Assembly (NCBI RefSeq): GCF_019396325.1
Contig: NZ_JAHKRO010000001.1
Location: forward strand, 248,001 to 312,000
DNA from: Nonomuraea ceibae
GTDB taxonomy: Bacteria > Actinomycetota > Actinomycetes > Streptosporangiales > Streptosporangiaceae
Direction of reading: 5' to 3'
Length of the DNA: 64,000 nucleotides
This document shows positions 17,260 to 26,795 of this stretch, piece after piece. The notes beneath the pieces were generated by a model. It worked only from the letters and a program-made list of their open reading frames with translations, made no database searches and was not told where the DNA came from. The translations under genes were made by a program, and so were the position numbers. The stretch's first letter is position 1, and each line of letters begins with the position of its first letter.

Positions 17260-18084
17260 TCAGCTGCCGGCAAGGAACCGGAGCAGCGTGCGGTTGAAGC
17301 GCAGGGGGTGCGTGGCCTGGCAGCCGTGCGGCGCGCCCTGGATCACCTCCACGTCAGCGCAGCCGATGCGTGCGCCCGTGGCCGCGAACGGGGCGATCTC
17401 GTCGTCCTCACCGTGAATGATCAGGGCCGGCACCGGCAGGGCGAGTTCGGCGCGCAGATCGCTGCGCGCCAGCGTCGCCAGCCCGGCGTCGAGCGCCTGC
17501 GGCGACGCGGCGGCTCCCTGGTCGCGGTAGTGGCCGCGGTGGAGGTCGCTCAGCAGTACGCGGTCGCCGGCCCGGAACATCCGGGTCACGTAGGAGTCGA
17601 TCATGGTGAACCTGTCGGTGCCGAGCCGCGCCCTGAGATGGTCGAAGTGCTCGGGGGTCCAGGGGCCCTGCGGGTTGCCGTAGGAGCGATACAGGTACGG
17701 CAGCGCGGCTCCCACCAGGACGACCCCCGCGATCCCTGCCGGGCCGTACCGGGTGAGATAGCGTGCGATTTCCGCCGCGCCCATCCCCGCTCCCACCAGC
17801 GTCGCGTCGGTCAGCTCCAACCCCTCGAGCATCGCGCGGAGATCGCCGGCCAGGTTGTCGTAGCCGTAGCCGCCCCAGGGACGGGTGGAGTCGCCGAATC
17901 CCCGGCGATCGTAGGTGATCACGCGATACCCGGCCTCCACCAGCGCGGGCAGTTGTGCCGCCCACATATGTCTGGACAGCGGCCAGTCATGGAGCAGGAC
18001 CACGGGACGACCGGCACCGTAGTCCTCGTAGCAGAGCTCGACCGAGGTATGGCCGTGGTCGACGCCTACAGGCAGGTAGGCCAT
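17260..18084 (-). CDS. Alpha/beta hydrolase-fold protein lacking the nucleophile serine
   Basis: This 274-aa protein resembles non-haem chloroperoxidases and arylesterases: VVLLHDWPLSRHMW (oxyanion region), YDRRGFGDSTRPW, HGEDDEIAPF (acid) and APHGCQATHP (histidine). The nucleophile elbow, normally G-x-S-x-G, reads GAGMG at residues 98-102, so Gly100 replaces the catalytic serine. The rest of the fold is intact, which suggests a binding or regulatory role rather than simple decay. It starts 34 bp after the LAL regulator stop codon on the same strand and is probably co-transcribed with it. Confidence 0.88.
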   Translation of the reverse strand: MAYLPVGVDHGHTSVELCYEDYGAGRPVVLLHDWPLSRHMWAAQLPALVEAGYRVITYDRRGFGDSTRPWGGYGYDNLAGDLRAMLEGLELTDATLVGAGMGAAEIARYLTRYGPAGIAGVVLVGAALPYLYRSYGNPQGPWTPEHFDHLRARLGTDRFTMIDSYVTRMFRAGDRVLLSDLHRGHYRDQGAAASPQALDAGLATLARSDLRAELALPVPALIIHGEDDEIAPFAATGARIGCADVEVIQGAPHGCQATHPLRFNRTLLRFLAGS

Positions 18085-18118
18085 GAAGTCGCCGCTTCCT
18101 TTCCGTTGGGGTACCGGG

Positions 18119-20950
18119 TCAGCCGTCGTGCTCCACGACCAGCCGGGTCAGTTCCACGCGCGAATTGACGTCCAGCTTGGTGTAGGCATGACGGAGGTGG
18201 GTGTTGACGGTGTGCGGCGACAGGAACAGCCGCTCCGCGACCTGCCGGTTCGTGGCGCCCTGGGCCACGTGCCTGACCACCTGCAGTTCGGCGGCGGTCA
18301 GCCCGTCCCAGCCGTGGGCGGCGCCGGACTTGCGGCCGCGCCGGCGTATCCCGGCCTCGCGCAGCCGCCGCCGCACCCGGGCCGCGTCCCGCAACGCTCC
18401 GGCCTGCTCGTACAGCTCCGATGCCGTTTTCAGGCGGGCGACGGCGGCCCGCCGATCCGTGGCCGCCAGGGCACGGCCGGCGTCTTCCAGCGCCGATGCG
18501 CGCACGATCGGCCGGGGGAAGCCGGCGAACCGTTCCGCGGCACGTGAGAGCAGGGCCGCGTCGTCGTCGAGCAGTCCGCGGGCGTGTTCCGCGACAGCGG
18601 TCAGGAACGGAAATCCGGGGTTGCGCCCGGCCCGGGCCTCGGTCTCGCAGACCATGCGCACGGCCGCCTCGCGGTCACCGGCGCGCAGGGCCATGCGGAC
18701 GAACACCACGTCGTCGGCCGCGTCCAGGGGGGTCGCCCCCGTCGCGCCGTCCGGGCCCAGCGCGACCGCCGCCGCGGCGTGGGCCAGGGCGCGTGCCGGG
18801 TCGTCGTCGCAGTCGGCTACCAGAGCGAGCATCCAGGAGCCTGCCCTGGTGACGAAGGGAGCCTCGTCACCTGTCATGCGCAGGCCGTCGGAGGCCAGCT
18901 GGGCGATGCCGAGACGGTCACCCGCGTACAGGGCCGAGCGGCCCAGGGCGTAGCGGGCGGTCACGTCGGCGGTGTTCCCCGTCGCGCCCTCCTCGGCCAG
19001 GGCGGCTTCCGCCTCGGCACGGGCGCCGGCCAGCCGCCCGGCGTCGAGCAGCATACGGACGCGGTACAGCGACCACATGCGCGCCGCGGCCACCTGTCCG
19101 TGTGTCCGCGCTCTTCCCAGGGCGAGGTCGATCTCCTCGAGCCCGCGCAGGGGTTCGCCCGCCGAGCTCCACAGGAAGCTCTGCCAGGACGGCCCGGGGA
19201 TCCAGGGCGAGTGCAGGATGCCCGCGTCGGTCGCCAGCCGTACCGCCTCGTCCTGCCGGTCGAAGGCATGCCGCCAGTCCGTGCGGTGGAACGAGAGCGT
19301 GGCCTCCACCGCCATCGCGGTGGCCTCGATGGCGCGATTGCCGCAGTAGCCGCCGGCGAGCAACGCCGCCTCGGCGGCGCGACCGGTCTCCTCGACGTCG
19401 CCGGCCACGACGAGAGAGAGGGCCTGCAGGGTGAGCAGGTGCGCCAGGGTCGTCTCCGACAGCCCTGGCAGGGCCAGCGCAACCCGGCACTGCCTGACCG
19501 CCTCGGCGAACGAGCTCTGGCTCGACAGCCTGGCCAGGCTGAGCCGTACCTGCGCCTCGCCTTCCGGTTCCAGCAGCCCGACCAGGGCGCCGGCAGCCGT
19601 CGCACGGGCTTCGTCGTCGTGGCCGGTCAGCCACAGCAGGACGGCGGTCTCGGCGATCAGTGCCGGGCGGTCGGGGTGGTCGGCGGGGGCGAGTTCCAGA
19701 GCTCGGCCGCTCAGGGCGGCCGCGGCGGCGGGGGAGGTGGGCGCGAGGTCGGTGGCGGCCCGGCGCAGCAGCGAGACGGCTTCGTGGTCGCCCGGCTGGG
19801 CGACCTCCGCCAGGTCGGCGGCCACTTCCATGGCCGTCGCGCCGCGCCGCAGCCGCACATCGACGGCCTGACGGCGGATGAGGTCCTTGAACGCGGCGGG
19901 CACGCTGTTCCGTACGGCCTCGCGGACCAGGTCGTTGCGCAGGGCGAGCCGGCCGTCGAGGTCGGTCAGCAGGTCGGCGCGCAGAGCCTCCTGCAGCGGG
20001 CCCATCAGGTCGACGGGGGAGCACCGCAGAAGTTCGGCCAGGACGTCGACGTCGGCGTCGCGGCCCAGCATGGCCGCGAAGCGGACGCTGTCGCGGGCCA
20101 GCGGCGAGAGCCGGTCGAGGCGCTGCCGGATCGAAGAGCGGAAGCGCATGGGGATGCCCTCGGCCGCCGTGAGATGCGCCATCCCGTCCTGGATGAGGAT
20201 GGCGCCTTCCTCGCGCATGCCGTTCAGCAACTCGACAAGGAGCAGCGGCCGGCCGTCGGCCTTCCTGGCGAGTTCGAGCAGTACGGGTTCGGCGACGGCC
20301 TGCAGGATGTCCTGGGCCAGGAGCGCCACGGCCTTCGTCGACAGCGGTCGCAGCACGATCCGCTCCGCAGGCCAGGCGCGTGCCGTACCGGCCTGATGCT
20401 GTTCGCGGATGGCCAGCACCCACAGGATGGGCCGGCCGGACAGGCGGGTGGGCAGCGTGCGAAGGGCGCTGCGGGTGGCCGCGTCACACCACTGCAGATC
20501 GTCCATGAGTATCACCAGCGGAGCAGCCGACGCGGCTCTCTCCAGCTCGTGCTGCAGCTCCCGCAGCAGCCAGAAACGCTGTTCCTCCGCCTCACTGAGC
20601 GCCAGCAACCTCTCGCGCGCCACGAGCGGTGCCGGGCCGGACAGCAGCGCGTCCAACAGGGGGGCGAAAGGTACGGCATGGCCGTCCTGCGTGCCGGCGC
20701 CTGCCCTGACGCGCAGACTGCCGGCCGCGGCCAGATCGGCGACCTCCGCGAGCAGACGTGACTTGCCCGTCCCCGGCGCCCCCTCGATCAGAACGGCTCC
20801 GCCGTGCCCTCGCCGCAGGTCATGCAGCCGGTCACGCAGCAACGACAGCTCGGGCTCGCGGCCGCGCAGCGGCATCGTGGGGAAGGCGTCTGCGGCGGAG
20901 CGACGCTCAGAAGGGACCGAGAAGCCCGCTACCGCGTTGTTGAGGCTCAT
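18119..20950 (-). CDS. LAL-type LuxR family ATPase regulator
   Basis: This 943-aa regulator starts with LRGREPELSLLRDRL and a Walker A motif EGAPGTGKSRLL (about residues 55-66). The Walker B region is ILMDDLQWCD. A long alpha-helical repeat region fills the middle. A C-terminal LuxR helix-turn-helix spans about the last 65 residues (LTAAELQVVRHVAQGATNRQ and SPHTVNTHLRHAYTKLDVNS). These STAND-type proteins activate transcription on sensing an unknown ligand. It is divergent from the XRE-STAND gene, and nested GGCAGAA repeats lie in the gap. Its closest local relative is the LAL at 23660. Confidence 0.93.
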   Translation of the reverse strand: MSLNNAVAGFSVPSERRSAADAFPTMPLRGREPELSLLRDRLHDLRRGHGGAVLIEGAPGTGKSRLLAEVADLAAAGSLRVRAGAGTQDGHAVPFAPLLDALLSGPAPLVARERLLALSEAEEQRFWLLRELQHELERAASAAPLVILMDDLQWCDAATRSALRTLPTRLSGRPILWVLAIREQHQAGTARAWPAERIVLRPLSTKAVALLAQDILQAVAEPVLLELARKADGRPLLLVELLNGMREEGAILIQDGMAHLTAAEGIPMRFRSSIRQRLDRLSPLARDSVRFAAMLGRDADVDVLAELLRCSPVDLMGPLQEALRADLLTDLDGRLALRNDLVREAVRNSVPAAFKDLIRRQAVDVRLRRGATAMEVAADLAEVAQPGDHEAVSLLRRAATDLAPTSPAAAAALSGRALELAPADHPDRPALIAETAVLLWLTGHDDEARATAAGALVGLLEPEGEAQVRLSLARLSSQSSFAEAVRQCRVALALPGLSETTLAHLLTLQALSLVVAGDVEETGRAAEAALLAGGYCGNRAIEATAMAVEATLSFHRTDWRHAFDRQDEAVRLATDAGILHSPWIPGPSWQSFLWSSAGEPLRGLEEIDLALGRARTHGQVAAARMWSLYRVRMLLDAGRLAGARAEAEAALAEEGATGNTADVTARYALGRSALYAGDRLGIAQLASDGLRMTGDEAPFVTRAGSWMLALVADCDDDPARALAHAAAAVALGPDGATGATPLDAADDVVFVRMALRAGDREAAVRMVCETEARAGRNPGFPFLTAVAEHARGLLDDDAALLSRAAERFAGFPRPIVRASALEDAGRALAATDRRAAVARLKTASELYEQAGALRDAARVRRRLREAGIRRRGRKSGAAHGWDGLTAAELQVVRHVAQGATNRQVAERLFLSPHTVNTHLRHAYTKLDVNSRVELTRLVVEHDG

Positions 20951-21050
20951 GTGCTCGTTCCGTTTCCGTGGTGTGGCGCCCGGCCGGAGGTGCCGTTTTC
21001 AGGCGGAGATCGTGTAGGACAATGGAATCAAACGGGGCTTAGTGGGACGA

Positions 21051-21091
21051 GGCAGAACGACAGGCAGAAGTGGCCGATTCTGCCTTCTGCC
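21051..21091. repeat. Nested GGCAGAA / TTCTGCC repeats
   Basis: GGCAGAA occurs at 21051-21057 and 21063-21069; its complement TTCTGCC occurs at 21078-21084 and 21085-21091. Four copies in 41 bp form two nested inverted repeats just upstream of the XRE-STAND start and downstream of the divergent LAL promoter region. Likely an operator cluster for one of the two regulators. Confidence 0.6.
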
Positions 21092-21107
21092 GGGAAAGCG
21101 AGCAGGG

Positions 21108-23363
21108 GTGAGCGACTCTTTCGGAGCACTGCTGAGAGCCCACAGACTGGCCGCGGACCTGACGATCGAGGGGCTCTCGCATGCTTCGGGGGTGAGCGTG
21201 CGTGCCATCGGCGACATGGAACGCGGCGTCAGCCGAGGGCCGCAGGGCCGTACCGTCGCCGCGCTCGCCGAGGCGCTGCGGCTGTCGCAGGCGGACCGCG
21301 ACGCGCTCCTCGCCGCAGCCCGCGCCGGCCGGCCGCGCGCCGCTCCCTCCACCGCCGGGATCTGCGAACTGCCCCGCGGTGTCGGTGACTTCACCGGTCG
21401 TGAGCGCGAGCTGGGCGTGCTGCGCGACTTGGCCACCCGGCGCTCCCGCGCGGACGAGACTGCCGCGATCGTCACCATCTCGGGCACGGCGGGCATGGGC
21501 AAGAGCGCGCTGGCCGTGCACGCCGCCGGGCAGTTGGCGGACCTGTTCCCCGACGGCCGCTTCTTCCTTGACCTGCGAGGCATGGACGCCATCCCGCTGA
21601 CCAGCTCGAACGGCCTGTCGCAGCTGCTCAGGGCGCTGGGCGTGGCCGAGCGCAACATCCCGGCCGACGAGCAGGAAGGCGCCGGGCACTACCGGGCGCT
21701 GCTGCGCGAGCGGCGCTGCCTCATCGTGCTGGACAACGCGGAGAGCGAGAGCCACGTACGCCCGCTGCTGCCGGGGGACGGGCCGAGCATGGTCCTCATC
21801 ACCAGCCGCCGTCCGCTGGCCGGGCTGGAGGGGGCGCGCCAGATCCCGCTGACCCAGCTCGCCGGGCCGGAGGCGGCCGAGCTGCTGCGTGCCATCGTCG
21901 GCGAGGCCCGCTCGGTGGCCGACCTCAAGGCCGTCGACGAACTCGCCCGGTTGTGCGGCCATCTGCCGCTGGCCATACGCATCGCGGGCAACCGGCTGCA
22001 GAGCCGTCCGGGCTGGACGATCAGGCAGCTCACCGGCCGGCTCGCCGACGAGGATCACCGCCTGGACGCGCTGGCAGCCGGGGGCCTGCACGTCGCCGCC
22101 GCCTTCGCGCTGTCCTACGAGCAGCTCACCCCCGCCGCCCGGCAGACCTTCCGGCGGCTCGCGCTGGCCGTGGGGTCCGATTTCGGCATCCCGATGACCG
22201 CCGTCCTGACCCAGCTCGACGTGGACGACGCCGAGGACGCACTGGAGGAACTGGTCGACCTGGGGCTGCTCAGCTCCCCGTACGCCGGCCGCTACCGCTT
22301 CCACGACCTCGTCCGGCTTTATGCCCGTGCCCGGCTGGAGCAGGAGGAGCCGGCCCAGGAGCGGGAGGCGTCGCGCTCGCGGATGGAGAGCTGGCTCCTG
22401 GAGGTGGCGGTGGCCGCCGGGCGCTGGTTCGAGCCCGAGCACGGCACGCTGCCGCCGGAGCGGCGTTCCCTCGTCGCGCTCGACAGCCGGGCCGAGGCAC
22501 GCGCCTGGCTGCAGGCGGAAGGCGCGGCCTGGTTGGAGGCGCTGCGCTCGGCGGCACGACGCGGAGAGCACACGACAGTGGTCGAGGTGGCCGGATCCAT
22601 GAAGGGGTTCCCGGACCAGTGGCCCAAGTGGGGGCACTGGGCCGAGGTGTTCACGCTGTCCACCGAAGCGGCCCGGGCCACCGGCGACCGGCGGGAGGAA
22701 GCGGCGCAGCTCAACCAGCTGGCCTGGACGATGTACGTGTGCGAAGGCCGGACGAAGGACGCGGAGACCTTCGCCTCGCGAGCGCTGGAACTGGCCCGCG
22801 AGGTCGGCGACCTCCCTCAGCAGGGAGTGGCTCTGGTCCACCTCGCCTGGGCTCTGCGCAGCGATCCGGCGAGACTGGAGCAGGAGCTGGAGCACGCCCG
22901 CCAGGGCGCCCGCCTAGCCCTGCGGGGCGGCGATCTGAAGAACTACCCCCAGGCCGTGCTCGCCGAGGTCCACGCCCTGCGCCGGGCCGGCCGCCCGGAG
23001 GACGCCTTGGAGCGCAACCTCGCGCTGGTGGCCGAACTCCGTGATCCCGCTTTCGGCGGGTTCCCGATCGTCACCACCTACATGCTCGGGGCCGCCCTGG
23101 GCCATCTCGGCACCACCTACCTGACGCTCCAGCGCTGGGAAGAGGCGGTCGAGGCCTACCAGCAGGCCATGCCACAGCTGAGCGTCCACCCGCTGCCCTT
23201 CTCGGTGGCGCTCACCCAGCACAGGCTCGGCACCGCGCTGCGGTGCGCGGGCCGGATCGCGGAGGCCCGCCATGCGCTGGCCGAGGCGGCCCGGCTCTAC
23301 GAGGAGGAGGGCGACGGCGACAAGGCCGCCGAGGTGCTCAAGGAGCTCGAAGCAGCCGAATGA
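21108..23363 (+). CDS. XRE-type HTH + NB-ARC (STAND) + TPR regulator
   Basis: This 751-aa protein from GTG 21108 has an N-terminal XRE helix-turn-helix (about residues 1-65: LRAHRLAADLTIEGLSHAS, VSVRAIGDMERGVSRGPQ). The NB-ARC ATPase has Walker A ISGTAGMGKSALAVHAAG near residue 130, Walker B RCLIVLDNAE, and CGHLPLAIRIAGNRL. Its C-terminal half is TPR-like. It is closely similar over its whole length to the protein at 44858, so the two arose by duplication. Such proteins resemble AfsR/SARP-type STAND regulators but with an XRE DNA-binding domain. The effector is unknown. Confidence 0.92.
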   Translation: MSDSFGALLRAHRLAADLTIEGLSHASGVSVRAIGDMERGVSRGPQGRTVAALAEALRLSQADRDALLAAARAGRPRAAPSTAGICELPRGVGDFTGRERELGVLRDLATRRSRADETAAIVTISGTAGMGKSALAVHAAGQLADLFPDGRFFLDLRGMDAIPLTSSNGLSQLLRALGVAERNIPADEQEGAGHYRALLRERRCLIVLDNAESESHVRPLLPGDGPSMVLITSRRPLAGLEGARQIPLTQLAGPEAAELLRAIVGEARSVADLKAVDELARLCGHLPLAIRIAGNRLQSRPGWTIRQLTGRLADEDHRLDALAAGGLHVAAAFALSYEQLTPAARQTFRRLALAVGSDFGIPMTAVLTQLDVDDAEDALEELVDLGLLSSPYAGRYRFHDLVRLYARARLEQEEPAQEREASRSRMESWLLEVAVAAGRWFEPEHGTLPPERRSLVALDSRAEARAWLQAEGAAWLEALRSAARRGEHTTVVEVAGSMKGFPDQWPKWGHWAEVFTLSTEAARATGDRREEAAQLNQLAWTMYVCEGRTKDAETFASRALELAREVGDLPQQGVALVHLAWALRSDPARLEQELEHARQGARLALRGGDLKNYPQAVLAEVHALRRAGRPEDALERNLALVAELRDPAFGGFPIVTTYMLGAALGHLGTTYLTLQRWEEAVEAYQQAMPQLSVHPLPFSVALTQHRLGTALRCAGRIAEARHALAEAARLYEEEGDGDKAAEVLKELEAAE

Positions 23364-23364
23364 G

Positions 23365-23386
23365 ACATCGCATGTTCGTGCGATGT
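23365..23386 (+). promoter_or_regulatory. TTCGTGCGATGT motif within an inverted repeat
   Basis: TTCGTGCGATGT at 23375-23386. Here ACATCGCA (23365-23372) and TGCGATGT (23379-23386) form perfect 8-bp arms around 6 bp. It stands upstream of the decayed SDR gene at 23461, as the copy at 50725 stands before the intact SDR gene. Confidence 0.5.
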
Positions 23387-23460
23387 ATCGCACCACACAG
23401 AACTGACACCGTGGTCCACACCGCCTCCCGCCGGAGGAGGCCGACCTCGGGTGGACACGT

Positions 23461-23640
23461 ATGGCCGTCTGGTTCGTCACGGGAGCCGCACGCGGCACGG
23501 GGCGGCACGTCGCCGTGAAGCGCTCCGGAGAGGGCACCGGGTGGCCGCCGCCGGCTCTGACCTGGCAGCGAGCCTCACCGGCGACGTCCTCCCCGGATCT
23601 CCTGACCGTCGACGACCCGCCGCGGCATCCGCCATTGACG
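23461..23640 (+). pseudogene. Decayed short-chain dehydrogenase gene
   Basis: The start translates MAVWFVTGAARGTGRHVAVK, matching MAVWFITGAVRGIGHRVA of the intact SDR at 50809. The match then continues in another frame (REALRRGHRVAAAGSDLAASL, then GDVLPG). Near the end, DLLTVDDPP corresponds to DLLTVDDPPLR in the intact gene. The copy therefore has a frameshift and a deletion of about 190 codons of the middle. The upstream regions are also alike (CACCGCCTCC, GGAGGCCGAC, CGGGTGGA). It lies just before the LAL gene at 23660. Confidence 0.75.
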
Positions 23641-23659
23641 TCACCGAACAGAGGGCAAC

Positions 23660-26461
23660 GTGAACGCACGTGAATCGAAGATCGGCGCCTCGGCCGAGCA
23701 CGGACGGTACCGGCTGCGCGGGCGGCAGTCCGAGGTCGCCGCCCTGCGTACCCATCTGGCCGCGCTGACCCGCGGCCGGGGCACGACGACCCTCATCCAG
23801 GGCAGTCCTGGCATCGGCAAGACCCGCATGCTCACCGAGGCGCGGCAGATGGCCGAGGAGGCGGGGCTGCGCGTCATCCACGGCGGCGGCGACCCGGACG
23901 GGCAGACCATCCCCTTCGGCGCCCTGCTCGGCGCGCTGCACTCCGGCTCCGACCAGATCATCCCGGCCGGCACGGCCCAGGCGGCTCCGGGGACGTACTG
24001 GTTCCTGCAGGAGCTTCTCGAGCACCTGGAGCGCGCCGCGCTGGCCGCGCCGCTGGTGATCGTCATCGACGACCTGCAGTGGTGCGACGAGGGCACCCTG
24101 CTGGCCCTGCGCACCCTGCCGCGTCGGCTGTCCCTGCATCCCATCGCCTGGATCCTCGCCGCGCGGACCGGGCCGCTCAGCCCCGACGTCCGCGCCACGA
24201 TCTTCGCACTGGCCCAGCCCGGAGGGCAGCAGCTCACGCTCGCCCCCTTGGGGGGCAAGGCGGTCGCCGCGATGACCGGCGACCTGCTCGCGGCCACTCC
24301 CGACGGCGCCATTCTGCAGCTCGCGCAGCGGGCCGAGGGACGCCCGCTGCTGCTCACCGAGCTGATCAACGGCATGCTCGACGAGGGAGGGGTCACTGTC
24401 GCCGACGGTGTCGCCCGGCTGACCCGGCAGCGCGTGCCGCTGCGGTTCCACGCCTCGGTTCAGCACCGCCTGGAGCAGGTCTCCCCGCTGGCCAGGAAGG
24501 CCGCGCAGATCGCCTCGGTCCTGGGCAGGACCGTCTCCATCGACCAGCTCGCCGAACTCATCGGAGAATCCGCCGTCACGCTGCTGGAATCGCTGGAGGA
24601 ACTGCTGTCGGCGGATCTTCTGGTCGAACGCGACAGCGCGCTGGTCTTCAGCCACGATCTGATCCGTGAGTCGATCCAGGCGGCCCTGCCCGCGACCCTG
24701 CGCAAGGCGCTCCGCCGCCAGGCCGTCGACCTGCGGCTCGCTCAGGGCGTCCCGGTCGCGCGGATAGCCGCCGACCTGGCCGAGACCGCCGAGCCCGGCG
24801 ACCGCGCCGCCATCACGCTGCTCCGCCAGGCCGCCCGCGACCTGGCGGACGTCGCACCGTCGGCCGCCGTGCAGATGAGCCGCCGCGCGATCGAGCTGTC
24901 CGCCCTGGACCCCTTGGGGGAGGCGGGCCTCATCGCCGAGGCTCTGCCGCTGTTCTCCCAGACGGGCCACGCGGGCGAAGCCGTCGCACTGGCCGAGAGC
25001 GCGCTGCTCCGGCCACTGCCCGTCGAGGTCGAGGCGGGCATCAGGCTGGGCCTGGCGATCGAGGCCAACCGGCGTTCCTTCAGCGAGGCCGTACGACACA
25101 GCCGCGCCGGAGTGGCCCTGCCGGGGCTGCCGCCCCGCATCCGTGCCCAGTTGATGGCCATGCTGGCCTTCAACCTCGCCTTCATCGACGCCGATGAGAC
25201 CGCCGAGGCGGAAGACCTGATCCCGGCCGCGCTGGCCACTGCGGATCAGGCGGCCGACCAGGCGTCGCGGGCCACGCTGCTGGGCGTGGGCTCGATCATC
25301 GCCAACCGCCGGCTCGCCGCCCGCCGTGCGGTCGACCTCATCGACCAGGCGGTCGCCGCGGCGGGCGACGTCAGCTCCGGAGGGCTGTGGCTGCCCGGCG
25401 TCTGGAGAGCCCTGCTGCTCACCACGCTGGGGCGGGTGGAGGAAGCGCTTGCCCAGGCGGATGACGGCGTACGCCGGGCACAGCATCACGGACAGGCCGG
25501 CATGCTGAGGATGCTCGGTATGGCCCGCTGCCGGATCTATCTGGACGCGGGCCGGCTCAGCGACGCGCGCGCCGAAGCCGAGGCCGTCCTGACCATGTCC
25601 GACGAATTCGGCCGGGGCAATTTCGACGACGTCTCGACCCGCTACGTGCTGGGCCGCGTCGCCCTGCACACCGGCGACCCGCAGGACCTGTCACGCGCCC
25701 GGGAGTTCGCCGCGTCCATCATGGAGACCGAGGCCGGACATGTACGGCGGTCGGGAGCGTGGCTCGCTGCGCAGATCGCCGCAGACGAGGGCGACCTCGC
25801 CCTGGCCATGGACCTGACCGGCGAGGCCGTGGCTTCCTACCATCGCCCGACCTCGTCGCTGGCTTCCCCGCCCGACCCAGCCGACGAGCCCGTCCTCGTC
25901 AGGATGGCGCTGAGGGCCGGTGACCATGCCCGCGCGTCCCTGGTCACCGAGTTCGCCGAGACCCGTCACCGCGAGAACCCCGGCGTTCCGATCTACGAGG
26001 CCACGGCCGTGCACGCCCGCGCCCTTGTGGACGGCGACGCCGGTCTGCTGGCCCGCGCCATAGAGCTGTACCACGACATCCCCCGGCCGCTTGTGCTGGC
26101 GGGAGCTCTGGAGGACACGGGCACGGTCGTCGAGCTGGACGCGGCCCTGCGCCTCTACGAGCAGGCCGAGGCGGAACACGACGCCTCCCGCGTGCGTGAC
26201 CGCCTCAGGGGCCTGGGGCAGCGACGGTCACGCGACGTCCCCAGCAGACCCACCGCGGGCTGGGACAGCCTCACCGCCTCCGAACTGCAGATCGTCAGGC
26301 TGGTCGCGGGCGGCGCCACCAACAAGCAGGTCGCCGACCAGCTCTACCTGTCGCCGCACACCGTCAGCACCCACCTGTGGCACGCCTTCGCCAAACTCGG
26401 GATCAGCTCACGGGTCGAACTCACCCGGCTGGTCCTCGAACACGACTCCGTCACGCGATGA
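23660..26461 (+). CDS. LAL-type LuxR family ATPase regulator
   Basis: This 933-aa protein starts at GTG 23660 with GAGGGC upstream. RLRGRQSEVAALRTHL leads to Walker A IQGSPGIGKTRMLTEA, and the Walker B region is IVIDDLQWCD. The C-terminal LuxR helix-turn-helix is LTASELQIVRLVAGGATNKQ plus SPHTVSTHLWHAFAKLGISS. The end RVELTRLVLEHD is nearly identical to that of the LAL at 18119, so they are paralogues. Its 3' end overlaps the convergent zinc-finger gene by 11 bp. Confidence 0.93.
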   Translation: MNARESKIGASAEHGRYRLRGRQSEVAALRTHLAALTRGRGTTTLIQGSPGIGKTRMLTEARQMAEEAGLRVIHGGGDPDGQTIPFGALLGALHSGSDQIIPAGTAQAAPGTYWFLQELLEHLERAALAAPLVIVIDDLQWCDEGTLLALRTLPRRLSLHPIAWILAARTGPLSPDVRATIFALAQPGGQQLTLAPLGGKAVAAMTGDLLAATPDGAILQLAQRAEGRPLLLTELINGMLDEGGVTVADGVARLTRQRVPLRFHASVQHRLEQVSPLARKAAQIASVLGRTVSIDQLAELIGESAVTLLESLEELLSADLLVERDSALVFSHDLIRESIQAALPATLRKALRRQAVDLRLAQGVPVARIAADLAETAEPGDRAAITLLRQAARDLADVAPSAAVQMSRRAIELSALDPLGEAGLIAEALPLFSQTGHAGEAVALAESALLRPLPVEVEAGIRLGLAIEANRRSFSEAVRHSRAGVALPGLPPRIRAQLMAMLAFNLAFIDADETAEAEDLIPAALATADQAADQASRATLLGVGSIIANRRLAARRAVDLIDQAVAAAGDVSSGGLWLPGVWRALLLTTLGRVEEALAQADDGVRRAQHHGQAGMLRMLGMARCRIYLDAGRLSDARAEAEAVLTMSDEFGRGNFDDVSTRYVLGRVALHTGDPQDLSRAREFAASIMETEAGHVRRSGAWLAAQIAADEGDLALAMDLTGEAVASYHRPTSSLASPPDPADEPVLVRMALRAGDHARASLVTEFAETRHRENPGVPIYEATAVHARALVDGDAGLLARAIELYHDIPRPLVLAGALEDTGTVVELDAALRLYEQAEAEHDASRVRDRLRGLGQRRSRDVPSRPTAGWDSLTASELQIVRLVAGGATNKQVADQLYLSPHTVSTHLWHAFAKLGISSRVELTRLVLEHDSVTR

Positions 26462-26762
26462 TCCGGCGGCTCCGCCGTACCGACCTGAGATAGCGCCGGT
26501 CGGCGTAGCACCAGCCCCACCGGTCGCCCGGCTCCAGCGAGGCGGTCGCAGGGTGAGTGGTCTCGGCCCAGTGCGCGGCGGCGTGCCGGCCAGGAGAGGT
26601 GTCACAGCAGCCGACGTAGCCGCAGGTCAGGCACTCGCGCAGTTCCACCCAGCGGCCGCCTGACTTCTGGCAATCCTCGCAGCCGTCGACGTGACCGGCG
26701 GGGACGGGCGGCTGCGTTCCGCGCACATGGAGGCAAGGGGCATCGAGGTACGTGATGTTCAT
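26451..26762 (-). CDS. UBP-type zinc finger protein
   Basis: This 103-aa protein has CEDCQKSGGRWVELRECLTC, GYVGCCDTSPGRHAAAHWAE, then HPATASLEPGDRWGWCYADR. This is the C-x2-C...C-x2-C...C..H..H pattern of the UBP (ZnF-UBP) fold. Free-standing bacterial copies are common in actinobacteria; they have no ubiquitin to bind, and their function is unknown. ATG 26762 is preferred over 26804 because the domain starts soon after it. A copy of the TTCGTGCGATGT motif lies 34 bp upstream. Confidence 0.85.
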   Translation of the reverse strand: MNITYLDAPCLHVRGTQPPVPAGHVDGCEDCQKSGGRWVELRECLTCGYVGCCDTSPGRHAAAHWAETTHPATASLEPGDRWGWCYADRRYLRSVRRSRRIIA

Positions 26763-26795
26763 GTCGTCGAATGTCCTCTCGCCGCAGCGCCGTAC

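Noticed and set aside
18584..20761. Long plus-strand frame opposite the LAL gene
   Set aside because: It is a high-GC shadow of the real minus-strand gene, with low-complexity Arg/Gly/Ala-rich composition and no domain.
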